A stretch of 64,000 nucleotides of DNA from Phycisphaerae bacterium (GTDB taxonomy: Bacteria > Planctomycetota > Phycisphaerae > UBA1845 > CAIVHJ01): contig JAJVHX010000005.1 of assembly GCA_022072405.1 (NCBI GenBank), positions 47,869 through 111,868 of the forward strand. Reading direction: 5' to 3'. The translations under genes and the position numbers were made by a program. Of this stretch, positions 1-7,501 are shown one piece after another; within the stretch, counting starts at the first letter, position 1, and every line of letters begins with the position of its first letter. The notes beneath the pieces are model-generated. The model did no database searches. It saw only the letters and a list, made by a program, of their open reading frames with translations, and had not been told where the DNA came from.

Positions 1-33
1 CCGGGATATTACTTTCCAACCCAACCACCTGCT

Positions 34-240
34 TCAGTTAACGGGGCGTTCGAAGATCAGCTCGTAGTACTTCGCCGCGCCATAGACGCCGATGCCCGGC
101 GCGAAAATCTGCACCAGTCGCCAGCCTTGGGCGGCATATTGATGGATCACCTCCTGATATTCATTTCTGACTGAGTGTTTTACCGCCATCCAGCCTTCCC
201 CCAGTCGCACAAAACAATATTCGAATCGGGTCGTGTTCAT
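34..240 (-). CDS. DUF4177-family small protein
   Basis: A 68-residue protein matching the DUF4177 pattern: an aromatic-rich start (FEYCFVRL), a central 'YQEVIHQYAAQGWRLVQIF' stretch, and a C-terminal 'KYYELIFERP' strand. Family members are short cytoplasmic proteins with no established reaction. The ATG at 240 is the only good start. It lies at the start of a 280 bp block repeated at 1771, but the repeat covers only the gene's first few bases, so the gene itself is single copy. Function unknown; family call fairly secure from the E-x-I/V...GW-x-L-V pattern. Confidence 0.7.
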   Translation of the reverse strand: MNTTRFEYCFVRLGEGWMAVKHSVRNEYQEVIHQYAAQGWRLVQIFAPGIGVYGAAKYYELIFERPVN

Positions 241-516
241 GATTGGCTCACTTGCGCTGTAAATTGGATAACCATTAACGTTACTGCGTAATCAATGACG
301 CATATTTACGAACCGGTATCGCGCTGGGCTTCGAGGATGGCGGCTTGCATCGCCTGCGTATGACCGCTGTGTCCGCTGGTTGAAGCAATGCACGCCACCC
401 CGAAACCAAATCCCGATAATTTGTTGAACCACAATTGCTGCCCGGTGCGTGGATCCAGGCCATAGGTATAGCCCATTACCGAGACGATGAGCAGATCACT
501 CTCCACCAGCAGACTG
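237..516. repeat. Direct repeat block A (empty-site copy)
   Basis: This ~280 bp block is repeated in direct orientation at 1771-2148 (block B). Both begin with TCATGATTGGCTCACTTG and run through the 3' end of a PQQ-type propeller gene, with scattered differences. Block B is longer almost exactly by the 90 bp element at 1801-1890. Block A therefore preserves the pre-insertion state. Confidence 0.85.
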
Positions 517-523
517 TCGGGTG
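306..523 (-). pseudogene. Truncated copy of PQQ-like propeller protein
   Basis: The minus-strand frame encodes the last ~70 residues of the protein at 1938-2261 (shared 'LLIVSVMGYTYGLDPRTGQ' and 'LWFNKLSGFGFGVAC'). Homology stops at about 516, next to the REP-like palindrome at 524-551. The open frame continues into the palindrome and picks up a spurious ATG there. It lacks the first propeller strands seen in the other copy, so it is read as a broken duplicate. Confidence 0.7.
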
Positions 524-551
524 GCATGGTTACTGCTTTGAGTAACCATGC
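524..551 (+). repeat. REP-like palindrome (a)
   Basis: Perfect 11 bp arms (GCATGGTTACT / AGTAACCATGC) with a 6-nt loop. The left flank carries GGGTGG and the right flank CTCG, which gives it an orientation shared with copies c and e. It sits exactly where the truncated PQQ copy ends. Confidence 0.8.
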
Positions 552-673
552 TCGAAGAACAATCTAACCGGTTATTATCATCTGCCGCGTTTACCGTTTT
601 CATTGTTTCGATTCCGTCCGCAACGATCCATATGCTGAACAAGATACATTTGCTCAGTTCGCATCAGATCCGA

Positions 674-702
674 GCATGGTTGCCCCCGGAGGGCAACCAT
701 GC
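674..702 (-). repeat. REP-like palindrome (b)
   Basis: Perfect 12 bp arms (GCATGGTTGCCC / GGGCAACCATGC) around CCGGA. Flanks are CCGA on the left and CACCCGTC on the right, the opposite orientation to copy a. Copies a and b form an inverted pair. Confidence 0.85.
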
Positions 703-765
703 CACCCGTCACACCTTGCGTTACATCCTCATCCTGCCGCCCCGGGATGCCCACCCGGCTTGCGA

Positions 766-965
766 TCACGAATCACCGGAGTCGGATTCAACTTCGACCA
801 TTTCCAGGTCCCTCAACAACTGATGCTTCAAGCTGCCTTGATCGCTGGCCTTTCTCTGCTGAACATACATTTCGGATTCCAGTTCGCGCTTTTTTGCTCG
901 TGTCGGGCCTTGACTCGACGATACCACTCCCATCTGATGATGCCAACAATCCAACCCCACATCAT
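766..965 (-). pseudogene. Possible frameshifted small membrane protein
   Basis: Reading from the ATG at 965 (preceded by GGAGGGGA, a strong ribosome site) gives MMWGWIVGIIRWEW, a short membrane segment, then basic residues. That frame ends after 45 codons. The -1 frame continues from an A6 tract (T6 at 890-895 on the plus strand) as AKKRELESEMYVQQRKAS and on to a stop at 766: a charged, helix-like tail. Together they make a sensible ~65-residue small protein with an N-terminal membrane helix. This could be a decayed gene, a sequencing error in the homopolymer, or a frameshifted gene. Family not recognised. Confidence 0.3.
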
Positions 966-1000
966 TCCCCTCCAGACTGGTCGCCCAAGTTGTCTGGGTG

Positions 1001-1051
1001 GCATGGTTGCCTGTCTTTTATCCTGAGCTTGTCGAAGGATGGCAACCATGC
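1001..1051 (+). repeat. REP-like palindrome (c), 3' side of RAYT
   Basis: Outer arms GCATGGTTGCC (1001-1011) and GGCAACCATGC (1041-1051). The loop holds an inner REP core CCTGAGC-TTGT-CGAAGG at 1022-1038. It is preceded by GGGTG, giving the same orientation as copy a. It ends 9 bp before the stop codon of the RAYT gene. Confidence 0.85.
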
Positions 1052-1059
1052 TCGGATAA

Positions 1060-1659
1060 TCATATAACTGATTTATTCCTTTCGTCTAACGGTAACGATT
1101 CACAGTCAATTTCTAGCGGACATTCTTCAAGACCCGCAAATGCTCGAGCACTGGACCAGGGCCAATCAGTCGGTTTTTCAACCAATTGCTTTCGAACTGG
1201 GTTGGTATGCAGGTAATCGATGGCTTCCCATACATATCTGGTATTCACCAGATTCCGGTCATAACCACCACCAGGTTGCCAGAAGCGATAGTGCTGGCGA
1301 CCATTCGGTTGGGCATCCTGCATGCGGTTCAAAAATGATGGCGCATAACGACGAACATAGCTGATCGCCCGGTTGGCCACTGACAATTTCATAGTTTTCA
1401 GCATAGCACTGATGGAATAGGGTTCCGTTGATGGATAGATCAGTAAATGCACATGGTTCGGCATGATCACATAAGCCCATAGATCAAAAGCATGTTTACA
1501 TCGGGCGCGCTGGATCGCTTCGATCATCCAGTCAGCCGTACGTCTTTTAGAAAGAAAGGATTGACCTCGATAACAACTGAAAGTGAGCATATGGGCATCG
1601 CCCGGCTCGTTAATTCGCCGACAGGTTTTACGACTGACTCCTTTGGCATAGTTGCCCAT
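1060..1659 (-). CDS. REP-associated tyrosine transposase (RAYT, Y1/HUH)
   Basis: A 199-residue Y1-type transposase. Residues 66-74 carry the HUH metal motif in 'MPNHVHLLI' (His69, His71), and Tyr133 in 'GGGYDRNLVN' is the likely single-strand nuclease tyrosine. The tail 'YLHTNPVRKQLVEKPTDWPWSSAR' is a hallmark of RAYTs. These enzymes cut and join single-stranded DNA at REP hairpins. An open frame extends upstream to 1767, but those residues only translate palindrome d, so the ATG at 1659 is chosen. The gene lies between oppositely oriented palindromes c and d, the arrangement expected for a RAYT with its own REP sequences. It appears intact. Confidence 0.9.
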   Translation of the reverse strand: MGNYAKGVSRKTCRRINEPGDAHMLTFSCYRGQSFLSKRRTADWMIEAIQRARCKHAFDLWAYVIMPNHVHLLIYPSTEPYSISAMLKTMKLSVANRAISYVRRYAPSFLNRMQDAQPNGRQHYRFWQPGGGYDRNLVNTRYVWEAIDYLHTNPVRKQLVEKPTDWPWSSARAFAGLEECPLEIDCESLPLDERNKSVI

Positions 1660-1712
1660 ATCGTCTCGCCCGATCTCGTTGATAGATTGTCCTGTTATAT
1701 TATCTGGTCCGA

Positions 1713-1764
1713 GCCTGGTTGCCCCTCCTTCGCCACGCTCAGGAGAAAGGGCGGGCAACCATGC
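1713..1764 (-). repeat. REP-like palindrome (d), 5' side of RAYT
   Basis: Outer arms GCCTGGTTGCCC (1713-1724) and GGGCAACCATGC (1753-1764), one mismatch. The loop carries the inner core in inverted orientation: 1727-1743 is the reverse complement of CCTGAGC-GTGG-CGAAGG. It is followed by CACCCGTC as in copy b. Copies c and d thus face each other across the transposase. Confidence 0.85.
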
Positions 1765-1770
1765 CACCCG

Positions 1771-2148
1771 TCATGATTGGCTCACTTGCGCTGTAATTCG
1801 GGCACTGGTATGGTTTCACCGAGCCGCGACCGTAAGGGAGCGGTTTTTAACATAGTGTGTTTGAATTTTGCTTCAAACAATACCAGTACCGCTATTTGGA
1901 TAATCATTGACGCAACTGCGTAGTCAATGACGCATATTTACGAACCTGCATCGCGCTGGGCTTCGAGATCGGCGGCTTGCATCGCCTGCGTATGACCGCT
2001 GTGGCCACGGGTTGAAGCAACACACGCCACTCCGGAACCAAATCCTGACAGTTTGTTGAACCACAGTTCTTGCCCGGTGCGCGGATCCAGGCCATAGGTA
2101 TAGCCCATCACTGAGACGATGAGCAGATCGTCCTCTACCAGCAGGCTG
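1771..2148. repeat. Direct repeat block B (with MITE insertion)
   Basis: Second copy of the block at 237-516, same orientation. It contains an extra 90 bp (1801-1890) absent from block A. After removing that insertion it is ~288 bp, matching block A. The ~1.25 kb between the blocks contains the RAYT and four REP-like palindromes. Confidence 0.85.
1801..1890. mobile_element. MITE-like element, copy 1 (90 bp)
   Basis: Terminal inverted repeats GGCACTGGTATGGTTT and the complement of GGTACTGGTATTGTTT. The interior contains CACCGAGCCGCGACCGTAAG followed by GGAGCGG, shared with copies at 12250, 16051 and 61010. No coding capacity. Block A shows the uninterrupted target (GCTGTAAATTGG); here the target reads GCTGTAATTCG on the left and GCTATTTGG on the right, an imperfect ~9 bp duplication. 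Confidence 0.75.
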
Positions 2149-2261
2149 ACATATCCTCTTCCCTGACTGGCCTTCCACGACCACACCAGTTCACCGCTCG
2201 CCCGAGCCAACGCCGCCACCCGCGAATTTAGCCCCACATAGATCAGCTCACTGCTTCTCAT
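1938..2261 (-). CDS. Small PQQ-like propeller-repeat protein
   Basis: A 107-residue protein made of two PQQ/BamB-type propeller strands: 'LIYVGLNSRVAALARASGELVW' and 'LLIVSVMGYTYGLDPRTGQELW'. Such blades bind PQQ in quinoprotein dehydrogenases or form scaffolds, but a 107-residue unit cannot make a complete propeller and has no signal peptide, so a cytoplasmic role or oligomeric assembly is possible. The ATG at 2261 has GAGGA 11 nt upstream. A truncated duplicate lies at 306-523. No enzymatic function can be assigned. Confidence 0.6.
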   Translation of the reverse strand: MRSSELIYVGLNSRVAALARASGELVWSWKASQGRGYVSLLVEDDLLIVSVMGYTYGLDPRTGQELWFNKLSGFGSGVACVASTRGHSGHTQAMQAADLEAQRDAGS

Positions 2262-2445
2262 AGATCTGCTATCCTCACAGGTGTTTCATATCTGTGTGGC
2301 CTGGCTCCATTCTGTAGGGTCTGCGGTATGCCATGCTCATCCCAGGCGCGCCGGGACGAGAGCATGCTTATCATTGTCCACATGCCCGCCCAATGCTGCG
2401 GACATACCACCCAGTCTTGAAAGTTGTGGCTCCTGCACTACGGTA

Positions 2446-2970
2446 CTATCTGAATAGATACCGCAATGTAAAGTTATCCCACGCCGGAGCATTGATATAA
2501 CCTATTTCGGCAAGGATAATCATGGTTAATATGCTCAGGCCGATTAGCATCTGTACACCACCAACTACATAAGCTTTCCAGCCGGTGGTTAGGACAAATA
2601 AGTCTTCAGTTTCCATGTCCTCAGCATTTTTATAATCTCGCTTTCGTTCCTGTGTTGTTCGTCCGACCAGGCTGGTGCGTGTGAATATAGAAATAAGCCC
2701 GCCGATCACGAAAAACAAACCGGTACTCACACCGATACACTTGGTCATTAACCGGTCGATATCTGCTATCCATCCAATGCCCAGCATCACCATGGCGCTG
2801 ATAAGATAGACAATGAGCAGCAGGATGTGCATTTCGATGCCGGATGCTTCCCGGATATTGTCAGCCGTGGTGGGGCGGACTTCTCGATAGAGTATTGTGC
2901 CGCACTGTCGGCACTTACCGCTTTCGTAGATCGGTTCACCACACTTCTCACATATTCCCGTGATACTCAT
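2446..2970 (-). CDS. Zinc-ribbon membrane protein, function unknown
   Basis: A 174-residue protein starting at the ATG at 2970; the longer frame runs into palindrome e and is rejected. Residues 7-23 form a zinc ribbon (C7-x2-C10 ... C20-x2-C23). Three hydrophobic stretches follow, around residues 46-66, 76-96 and 140-165, so the ribbon faces the cytoplasm next to a small membrane domain. Between them is a charged loop (RTTQERKRDYKNAEDMETED). Proteins of this layout (zinc ribbon plus membrane helices) are common and mostly uncharacterised. The PQQ protein follows 185 bp downstream on the same strand. Confidence 0.6.
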   Translation of the reverse strand: MSITGICEKCGEPIYESGKCRQCGTILYREVRPTTADNIREASGIEMHILLLIVYLISAMVMLGIGWIADIDRLMTKCIGVSTGLFFVIGGLISIFTRTSLVGRTTQERKRDYKNAEDMETEDLFVLTTGWKAYVVGGVQMLIGLSILTMIILAEIGYINAPAWDNFTLRYLFR

Positions 2971-2989
2971 TCTAATATCCGTGCAGATG

Positions 2990-3018
2990 GCATGGTTGCC
3001 TGATTGGAGCAACCATGC
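2990..3018 (+). repeat. REP-like palindrome (e)
   Basis: Arms GCATGGTTGC (2990-2999) and GCAACCATGC (3009-3018) around a 9-nt loop, just upstream of the zinc-ribbon gene's start. Flanks GATG/TAGGACG give the same orientation as copies a and c. It is the last member of the family seen in this window. Confidence 0.75.
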
Positions 3019-3052
3019 TAGGACGATTCAATTCGCAAACGATCACACCCAT

Positions 3053-3088
3053 AAAAACCATAAAAGGGTGGGTCAGATGACCCACCCT
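3053..3088 (-). terminator. Rho-independent terminator of the flotillin gene
   Basis: On the minus strand, an 11 bp perfect stem (AGGGTGGGTCA / TGACCCACCCT, 3065-3088) with a 2-nt loop is followed by a T-rich run (complement of the A-rich 3053-3064). It lies 14 bp past the flotillin stop codon. Confidence 0.85.
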
Positions 3089-3101
3089 GGGATTGACCAT
3101 G

Positions 3102-4655
3102 CTACACCCGTTTGACGTCACTGGTTTTGGCGGGTGGCGAGGTTTGGCCGTCGCCGGAAGATTTGACGACGTCGGCCAGCCCCGGCAGTTTCTTCAGAAG
3201 TTCCTGCAGATTCACACCGCTGAGCGATTCGAGGATCGGCGGCAACTGGGCGATCACCTCGGTTACGTCGCGGGTGATTTTGCTGGCCCCGCTGCCGGCG
3301 GAACCGTTGCTCCCGCCCAGATCGACGATGTTGATCTTGTCCACGCGGGTCAGCGGGCTGGCGACCTCCTTGGCGATCTGCGGCAGAACCTGCACGATCA
3401 TCTGCAGCACCGCCGCCTGGTTGTACTGCTGATAGGCGTCGGCTTTCTTCCGCATCGCTTCGGCTTCGGCGGCACCGGTGGCGGCGACGATATCCGCCTG
3501 GGCGATACCGCGGGCCCGGATGGCCGCTGCTTCACCTTCACCCAGCGCCTGAGCCGCGGCGCCTTCGCCTTCGCCGAGCGTCTGCCTGGCGGCCGCTTCG
3601 GCTTTGGCTTCGAGTTCGCGTTTCATCTGGGCCGCTTTGGCCATCGCCTCGATGCGATAGCGTTCGGCGTCGGCTGCTGCGTTAACCGTGGCGGCCAGTT
3701 CCTTCTGCTTGCGGGCGATTTCCTTGTCCTGCAGCTCAATGCTCTTTTCACGCTCGATGATGGCGATCTTGATCTCCTCCGCCTTCACCAGCTGCGCCGT
3801 TTTGTTCTTCTGCAGTTCATACGCCAGGTCCGATTCAGCCTTGCGCAGGTTGACCGCGGCCTGGTAGTCGGCCCGTTTGCTTTCGTAATCGCGCTGGGCT
3901 TCGGCGATCTTGGTATTGGCGACGAATTCCGCCTCCTTGCCCGACTGCTGGGCCTGGGCGCTCTTGATGTCGGCGTCGCGCTTGGCTTCCGCTTCGGCGA
4001 TGACGGCATCGCGCTTGACCTGCGAAATTCGGGGCCGGCCCAGGGCTTCGAGATAACCTTCCTCATCCTGGATGTCCCGAAGGGTGAAACTGTCGATACT
4101 CAGTCCCATGTTGGCCATGTCGCCGGCGGCCACTTCCTGCACCTTGCTGGTGAAGCGGTCGCGATCCTTGTAAATCTCCTCGACCGTCAGCGTGCCGACG
4201 ATGGCCCGGAGGTGGCCTTCGAGCGTCTGCTTGGCGATCTCCATCATTTGGCCGGTCCCCATCGACAAGAAGCGCTCGGCTGCGGTCGAGATGCTGATAT
4301 CATCGCCGCGTACTTTGATCTGGGCCACCGCATCGACATTGATCGCCACGCCGGTGATGGTGTAAATTTTCTTGGCCAGCACGTCAATGGTCATTAATTC
4401 CAGACTGAGCATCTGGAAGCTTTCAATGATCGGCCAGACGATGCCGCCCCCGCCCTTGATAATGCGGGGAATTTTGTTGCCCTTATCATCCGACCGCCCG
4501 AATCCACCGTAAATGATCAAGGCTTCATTCGGGCCGGCTTTGCGATAACGGGCTGCGAAAATCACAAAAATGAAAAAGAACAAACCGCCGATCCCGATGA
4601 CCAGCCAACCCCACCCCGGAATATTCACCGCCGCCAGATTCAGCATCGCCATCAT
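3102..4655 (-). CDS. floT: Flotillin-family SPFH protein
   Basis: A 517-residue protein: one N-terminal membrane segment (about 13-35), an SPFH/band 7 domain (about 38-220, including 'GVAINVDAVAQIKVRGD' and 'LEGHLRAIVGTLTVEEIYKDRD'), a long Ala/Glu/Lys coiled coil (about 220-420) with Gly-Glu repeats ('GEGEGAAAQALGEGEAAA'), and a hydrophilic C-terminus. Flotillins organise ordered membrane microdomains as oligomeric scaffolds at the cytoplasmic face. AGGAG precedes the ATG at 4655. The upstream gene on the same strand is an NfeD-type protein, the classical partner. A terminator follows. Length is typical for bacterial FloT. Confidence 0.9.
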   Translation of the reverse strand: MMAMLNLAAVNIPGWGWLVIGIGGLFFFIFVIFAARYRKAGPNEALIIYGGFGRSDDKGNKIPRIIKGGGGIVWPIIESFQMLSLELMTIDVLAKKIYTITGVAINVDAVAQIKVRGDDISISTAAERFLSMGTGQMMEIAKQTLEGHLRAIVGTLTVEEIYKDRDRFTSKVQEVAAGDMANMGLSIDSFTLRDIQDEEGYLEALGRPRISQVKRDAVIAEAEAKRDADIKSAQAQQSGKEAEFVANTKIAEAQRDYESKRADYQAAVNLRKAESDLAYELQKNKTAQLVKAEEIKIAIIEREKSIELQDKEIARKQKELAATVNAAADAERYRIEAMAKAAQMKRELEAKAEAAARQTLGEGEGAAAQALGEGEAAAIRARGIAQADIVAATGAAEAEAMRKKADAYQQYNQAAVLQMIVQVLPQIAKEVASPLTRVDKINIVDLGGSNGSAGSGASKITRDVTEVIAQLPPILESLSGVNLQELLKKLPGLADVVKSSGDGQTSPPAKTSDVKRV

Positions 4656-4832
4656 GATTTATCTCCTGTGTATTTGATCATCCTATTCATTTATACCCAC
4701 ACGGGTCATTCCGAGTACGTCCGTTGCGGCGGGTGATCAACGAATCCCGCCCAATTGCATTTAACGTTTCGAACAGCCGGATCCCGCGAACTGCTCGAGA
4801 TGACCAACTTACCTGCTTCACAAGATGCCAAG

Positions 4833-5489
4833 CTACTTATCCGTCTCGGGTAGCACGAACGTTTCGCTGCCGTCGAGCGCTTCAATCGTCACCCGCGTGC
4901 CGCGTTCGATGGATTGGCCATCCGCACTGCGGGCGCTGCGCGAATAGCGCGAGCCGTGCAGCACATAGCTGATCTCACCGGGTTCACCACCACTGATCGG
5001 GGTGATTACCTGGGCGATGGTACCGATCAACTCGCCGATGCGGGCGTGCGATGAACCGGTGGCAGCACGACCCAGCGTATTAAATACCCCCATGATCAGC
5101 TTGGCGACCAGCAGCCCGCTCAACATCGCCACCGGCAATGCATAGGTCTGCGGCCAGCCGTAACCCTCGGCCGTTACCAGACCCGCCCCGCCAAATCCCG
5201 CCAGAAAACTGGCGATGGTGGTCGGACTGGTGGCGCTGAACACCGGCCGCTGATCTTCCGTGACATCCAGCACGCCGTGGGTCTGCTGGGCCAGATCATG
5301 ATGACCCGCCGCACCATCATGACCGCCGGCATCATGGCCGACATCGCCGCTGTCGGAAGCCAGATCACCGCCATGATCGCCGTAACCAAAATGCAGATGG
5401 CCCATCACGGCGGAGAGCATGACATACCCGCCGCCCAGAATCACTGCCGCGAGATAGAGGTCATATAGTGATAATGAAAGCGCCAGCAT
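4833..5489 (-). CDS. NfeD/YuaF-like membrane protein, flotillin partner
   Basis: A 218-residue protein. The first helix (about 7-30) is followed by a histidine/aspartate/glycine-rich loop (residues 31-75, HFGYGDHGGD, GGHDGAAGHHD) with metal-binding potential. Two more helices (about 85-105 and 115-140) follow, then an OB-fold NfeD C-terminal domain (about 150-215, 'ARIGELIGTIAQVITPISGGEPGE' in part). NfeD-type proteins pair with SPFH proteins; the gene order nfeD-flotillin with a 177 bp gap supports it. GAGAGGG precedes the ATG at 5489. The His-rich loop is unusually long. Divergent from selD. Confidence 0.8.
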   Translation of the reverse strand: MLALSLSLYDLYLAAVILGGGYVMLSAVMGHLHFGYGDHGGDLASDSGDVGHDAGGHDGAAGHHDLAQQTHGVLDVTEDQRPVFSATSPTTIASFLAGFGGAGLVTAEGYGWPQTYALPVAMLSGLLVAKLIMGVFNTLGRAATGSSHARIGELIGTIAQVITPISGGEPGEISYVLHGSRYSRSARSADGQSIERGTRVTIEALDGSETFVLPETDK

Positions 5490-5660
5490 GGTGGTTCCCT
5501 CTCTGGAGTTGTGCAGCTACGCTTGAAGATTCTACTGAAATATACCCCATCGCCAGTCGCTCAGCCATTATGAACCGCAACCGCTTTTGTAATCGCTAAA
5601 TACCCATATATTTGTGGTTTATGAAGAGCAGGCCTGTTACAATCCGGCACCGAGGAGCTT

Positions 5661-6707
5661 ATGACCACCGGTAAAAAAATTCGACTGACCAGTTATGCCA
5701 GTTGCGCCGGCTGAGCGGGCAAGCTGCCGATGGGCAGTCTGGCGCAGGTCGTGCGCCAATTACCCGCAACGAGCGACCCACGGCTGCTGGTGGGGATGGC
5801 GACCTATGACGACGCCGGCGTCTTTCGTTTGAATGAACGACAGGCGCTGGTGCAGACAGTCGATTTCTTCCCGCCGCTGGTGGACGATCCGTTCATCTTC
5901 GGCCAGATCGCCGCCGCCAACAGTCTCAGCGATATCTACGCCATGGGCGGAGCACCGCTGACCGCGCTGAATATCGTCGGCTTTCCGGACAAGGAATTGC
6001 CGCTGGAAGTTCTCTCGGAAATTCTGCGCGGCGGGTCCGACAAAGTCGCCGAGGCGGGTGCGGTGCTGCTGGGTGGCCACAGTGTGCGCGACAGTGAGGT
6101 GAAGTATGGTCTGGCGGTGACCGGCTTAATCGACCCTGCCAAAGTGGTCACCAACGCCGGCGCCCAGCCGGGCGATCAACTGATTCTGACCAAACCCATC
6201 GGCAGCGGCAACTGGACCACGGCAGCCAAAAAGGAACTGGTCAGTGACGCTGATTTTCAATCCTGTATCGAAGTGATGCGCACGCTCAACCGGGCAGCGG
6301 CTGAAGCGATGGTTGCGTTTGGCGTACATGCGGCTACCGACATCACCGGTTATGGACTGCTGGGCCATGCCTTCGAGATGGCCACCGCTTCGCAGGTCAC
6401 GTTGCAGATTGATGCCGCCCGCGTTCCTTTGCTCGACGGCACGCTCGAACTGGCCCGCCAAGGATGCACTACCCGCGCCCACAAAAGCAACCTCGATTGG
6501 ATCAGCCAATCTCTGAAGATAACTAGCGTTAACGATACCTTGCTCATTATCCTCGCCGAAGCCCAGACCTCCGGCGGCTTGCTCATCAGCATCCCTGCCA
6601 ATCAAGCCGATACGCTGCTGCAACAACTGCGTACCGCCGTTCCCTGGTCTGTCGCAACGATCGGCCGCGTCCTGGAGCGACAGGAAACCTCTCTGATCGT
6701 TGGCTAA
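5661..6707 (+). CDS. selD: Selenophosphate synthase, selenocysteine form
   Basis: SelD makes selenophosphate from selenide and ATP, the selenium donor for selenocysteine. The open frame from 5730 lacks the catalytic N-terminus, but the same frame reads upstream through one TGA (5712-5714) to an ATG at 5661 with GAGGAG 5 bp upstream. The first residues are then MTTGKKIRLTSYASCAG-U-AGK: Sec18 sits where SelD has its catalytic Cys/Sec, and Lys21 matches the essential Lys. Length with readthrough is 348 residues, normal for SelD. Later family motifs: 'TVDFFPPLVDDPFIFGQIAAANSLSDIYAMGG', 'LLGGHSVRD', 'TDITGYGLLGHAFEM' (quoted in part) and 'EAQTSGGLL'. selA, selB and selC are not in the window. Decoding of the UGA is inferred from family alignment. 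Confidence 0.92.
5715..5745 (+). promoter_or_regulatory. Candidate bacterial SECIS hairpin
   Basis: Directly after the UGA, CTGCC (5724-5728) can pair with GGCAG around a GATG loop, 9 nt past the UGA. Bacterial SECIS hairpins sit in this place and carry a G-rich apex that binds SelB. The stem is short, and the outer pairs are weak, so the structure is tentative. Confidence 0.4.
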
Positions 6708-6780
6708 TCTCATTACCTTCGCGTAAACTGACCGCATTCCACTAATACCCATCACCTGATGAGGTCGATGATGATGATCT

Positions 6781-7494
6781 ATGTTCAACTTTGACGGACA
6801 TTATGGAGCTTATCTGAGTGTACTACTGGCGTTGTGGGTTGCGGGATTGGGTGTACCTATCCCCGAAGATATCGCCTTGCTCACCGGGGGATACCTCTGT
6901 TACAGCGGTTATGCCAAACTGCCGGTCATGATCGTGGTGGCCGTTTTTGGAGTAATTACGGGTGACCTGTTGATTTTCACGATTGGTCGCCGCTGGGCGA
7001 GCAACCTGTGGGACCATCGACTGACCCGCCGACTGATCACCCCCGAACGCATCGTAGTCATCAAACGTCAGTTTCGTAACCACCAGATGAAAACGGTGTT
7101 TATTGCCCGCTTCATGCCCGGTATGCGCGTGCCGGTCTTTATGACCGCCGGTGCGGTCGGGATGAGTTACCGCAACTTTCTGATCGCCAACGGCGGAGCC
7201 GCCATCTGGTCCGTGCCGCTGTTCGTCAGCCTGGGATATGTTTTCGGTCACAGTTTTGAAAAGCTCAAAACGGAAATGGCCGAAATCGAACATGTCATCG
7301 TGCTGATCCTGATCAGCGCCGCCGCCCTCTGGTTCCTGTGGCACACCTACGCCAAAAGCGCCAAAGCCCGTGAAGAAAAGAGACTGCTCACCTTGGCTGA
7401 GGCATCCAAAAATTCAGCTTTGCATCCGGTGAATGGCGATGATAACACCATCGGCCAGCCACCCCGGGAACCTCCGCAACTGGAGCAAGATTAG
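6781..7494 (+). CDS. DedA-family membrane protein
   Basis: A 237-residue inner-membrane protein with the DedA signature: an N-terminal 'GLGVPIPEDIALLTGGYL' re-entrant segment, 'GDLLIFTIGRRWA', and the conserved 'FIARFMPGMRVPVFMTAGAVGMSYRNF' region (quoted in part) with the R-x3-G-x-R motif. DedA proteins act as lipid (undecaprenyl phosphate or phospholipid) flippases or proton-dependent transporters. The C-terminal ~50 residues are hydrophilic. GAGG lies ~20 bp upstream of the ATG, so the ribosome site is weak. It follows selD by 73 bp on the same strand. Confidence 0.85.
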   Translation: MFNFDGHYGAYLSVLLALWVAGLGVPIPEDIALLTGGYLCYSGYAKLPVMIVVAVFGVITGDLLIFTIGRRWASNLWDHRLTRRLITPERIVVIKRQFRNHQMKTVFIARFMPGMRVPVFMTAGAVGMSYRNFLIANGGAAIWSVPLFVSLGYVFGHSFEKLKTEMAEIEHVIVLILISAAALWFLWHTYAKSAKAREEKRLLTLAEASKNSALHPVNGDDNTIGQPPREPPQLEQD

Positions 7495-7501
7495 TAGCTC
7501 C

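Noticed and set aside
281..463. 60-codon frame overlapping the truncated PQQ copy
   Set aside because: It is another frame of the same decayed segment; a matching shadow frame exists in the second copy at 1904-2095.
3093..4397. 434-codon plus-strand frame opposite the flotillin gene
   Set aside because: Its sequence is a low-complexity antisense image of the coiled-coil coding strand, with no ribosome site or domain.
5712..5714. TGA as a genuine stop making selD a pseudogene
   Set aside because: The rest of SelD is intact, the upstream residues match the family, and Sec at this position is well known in SelD.
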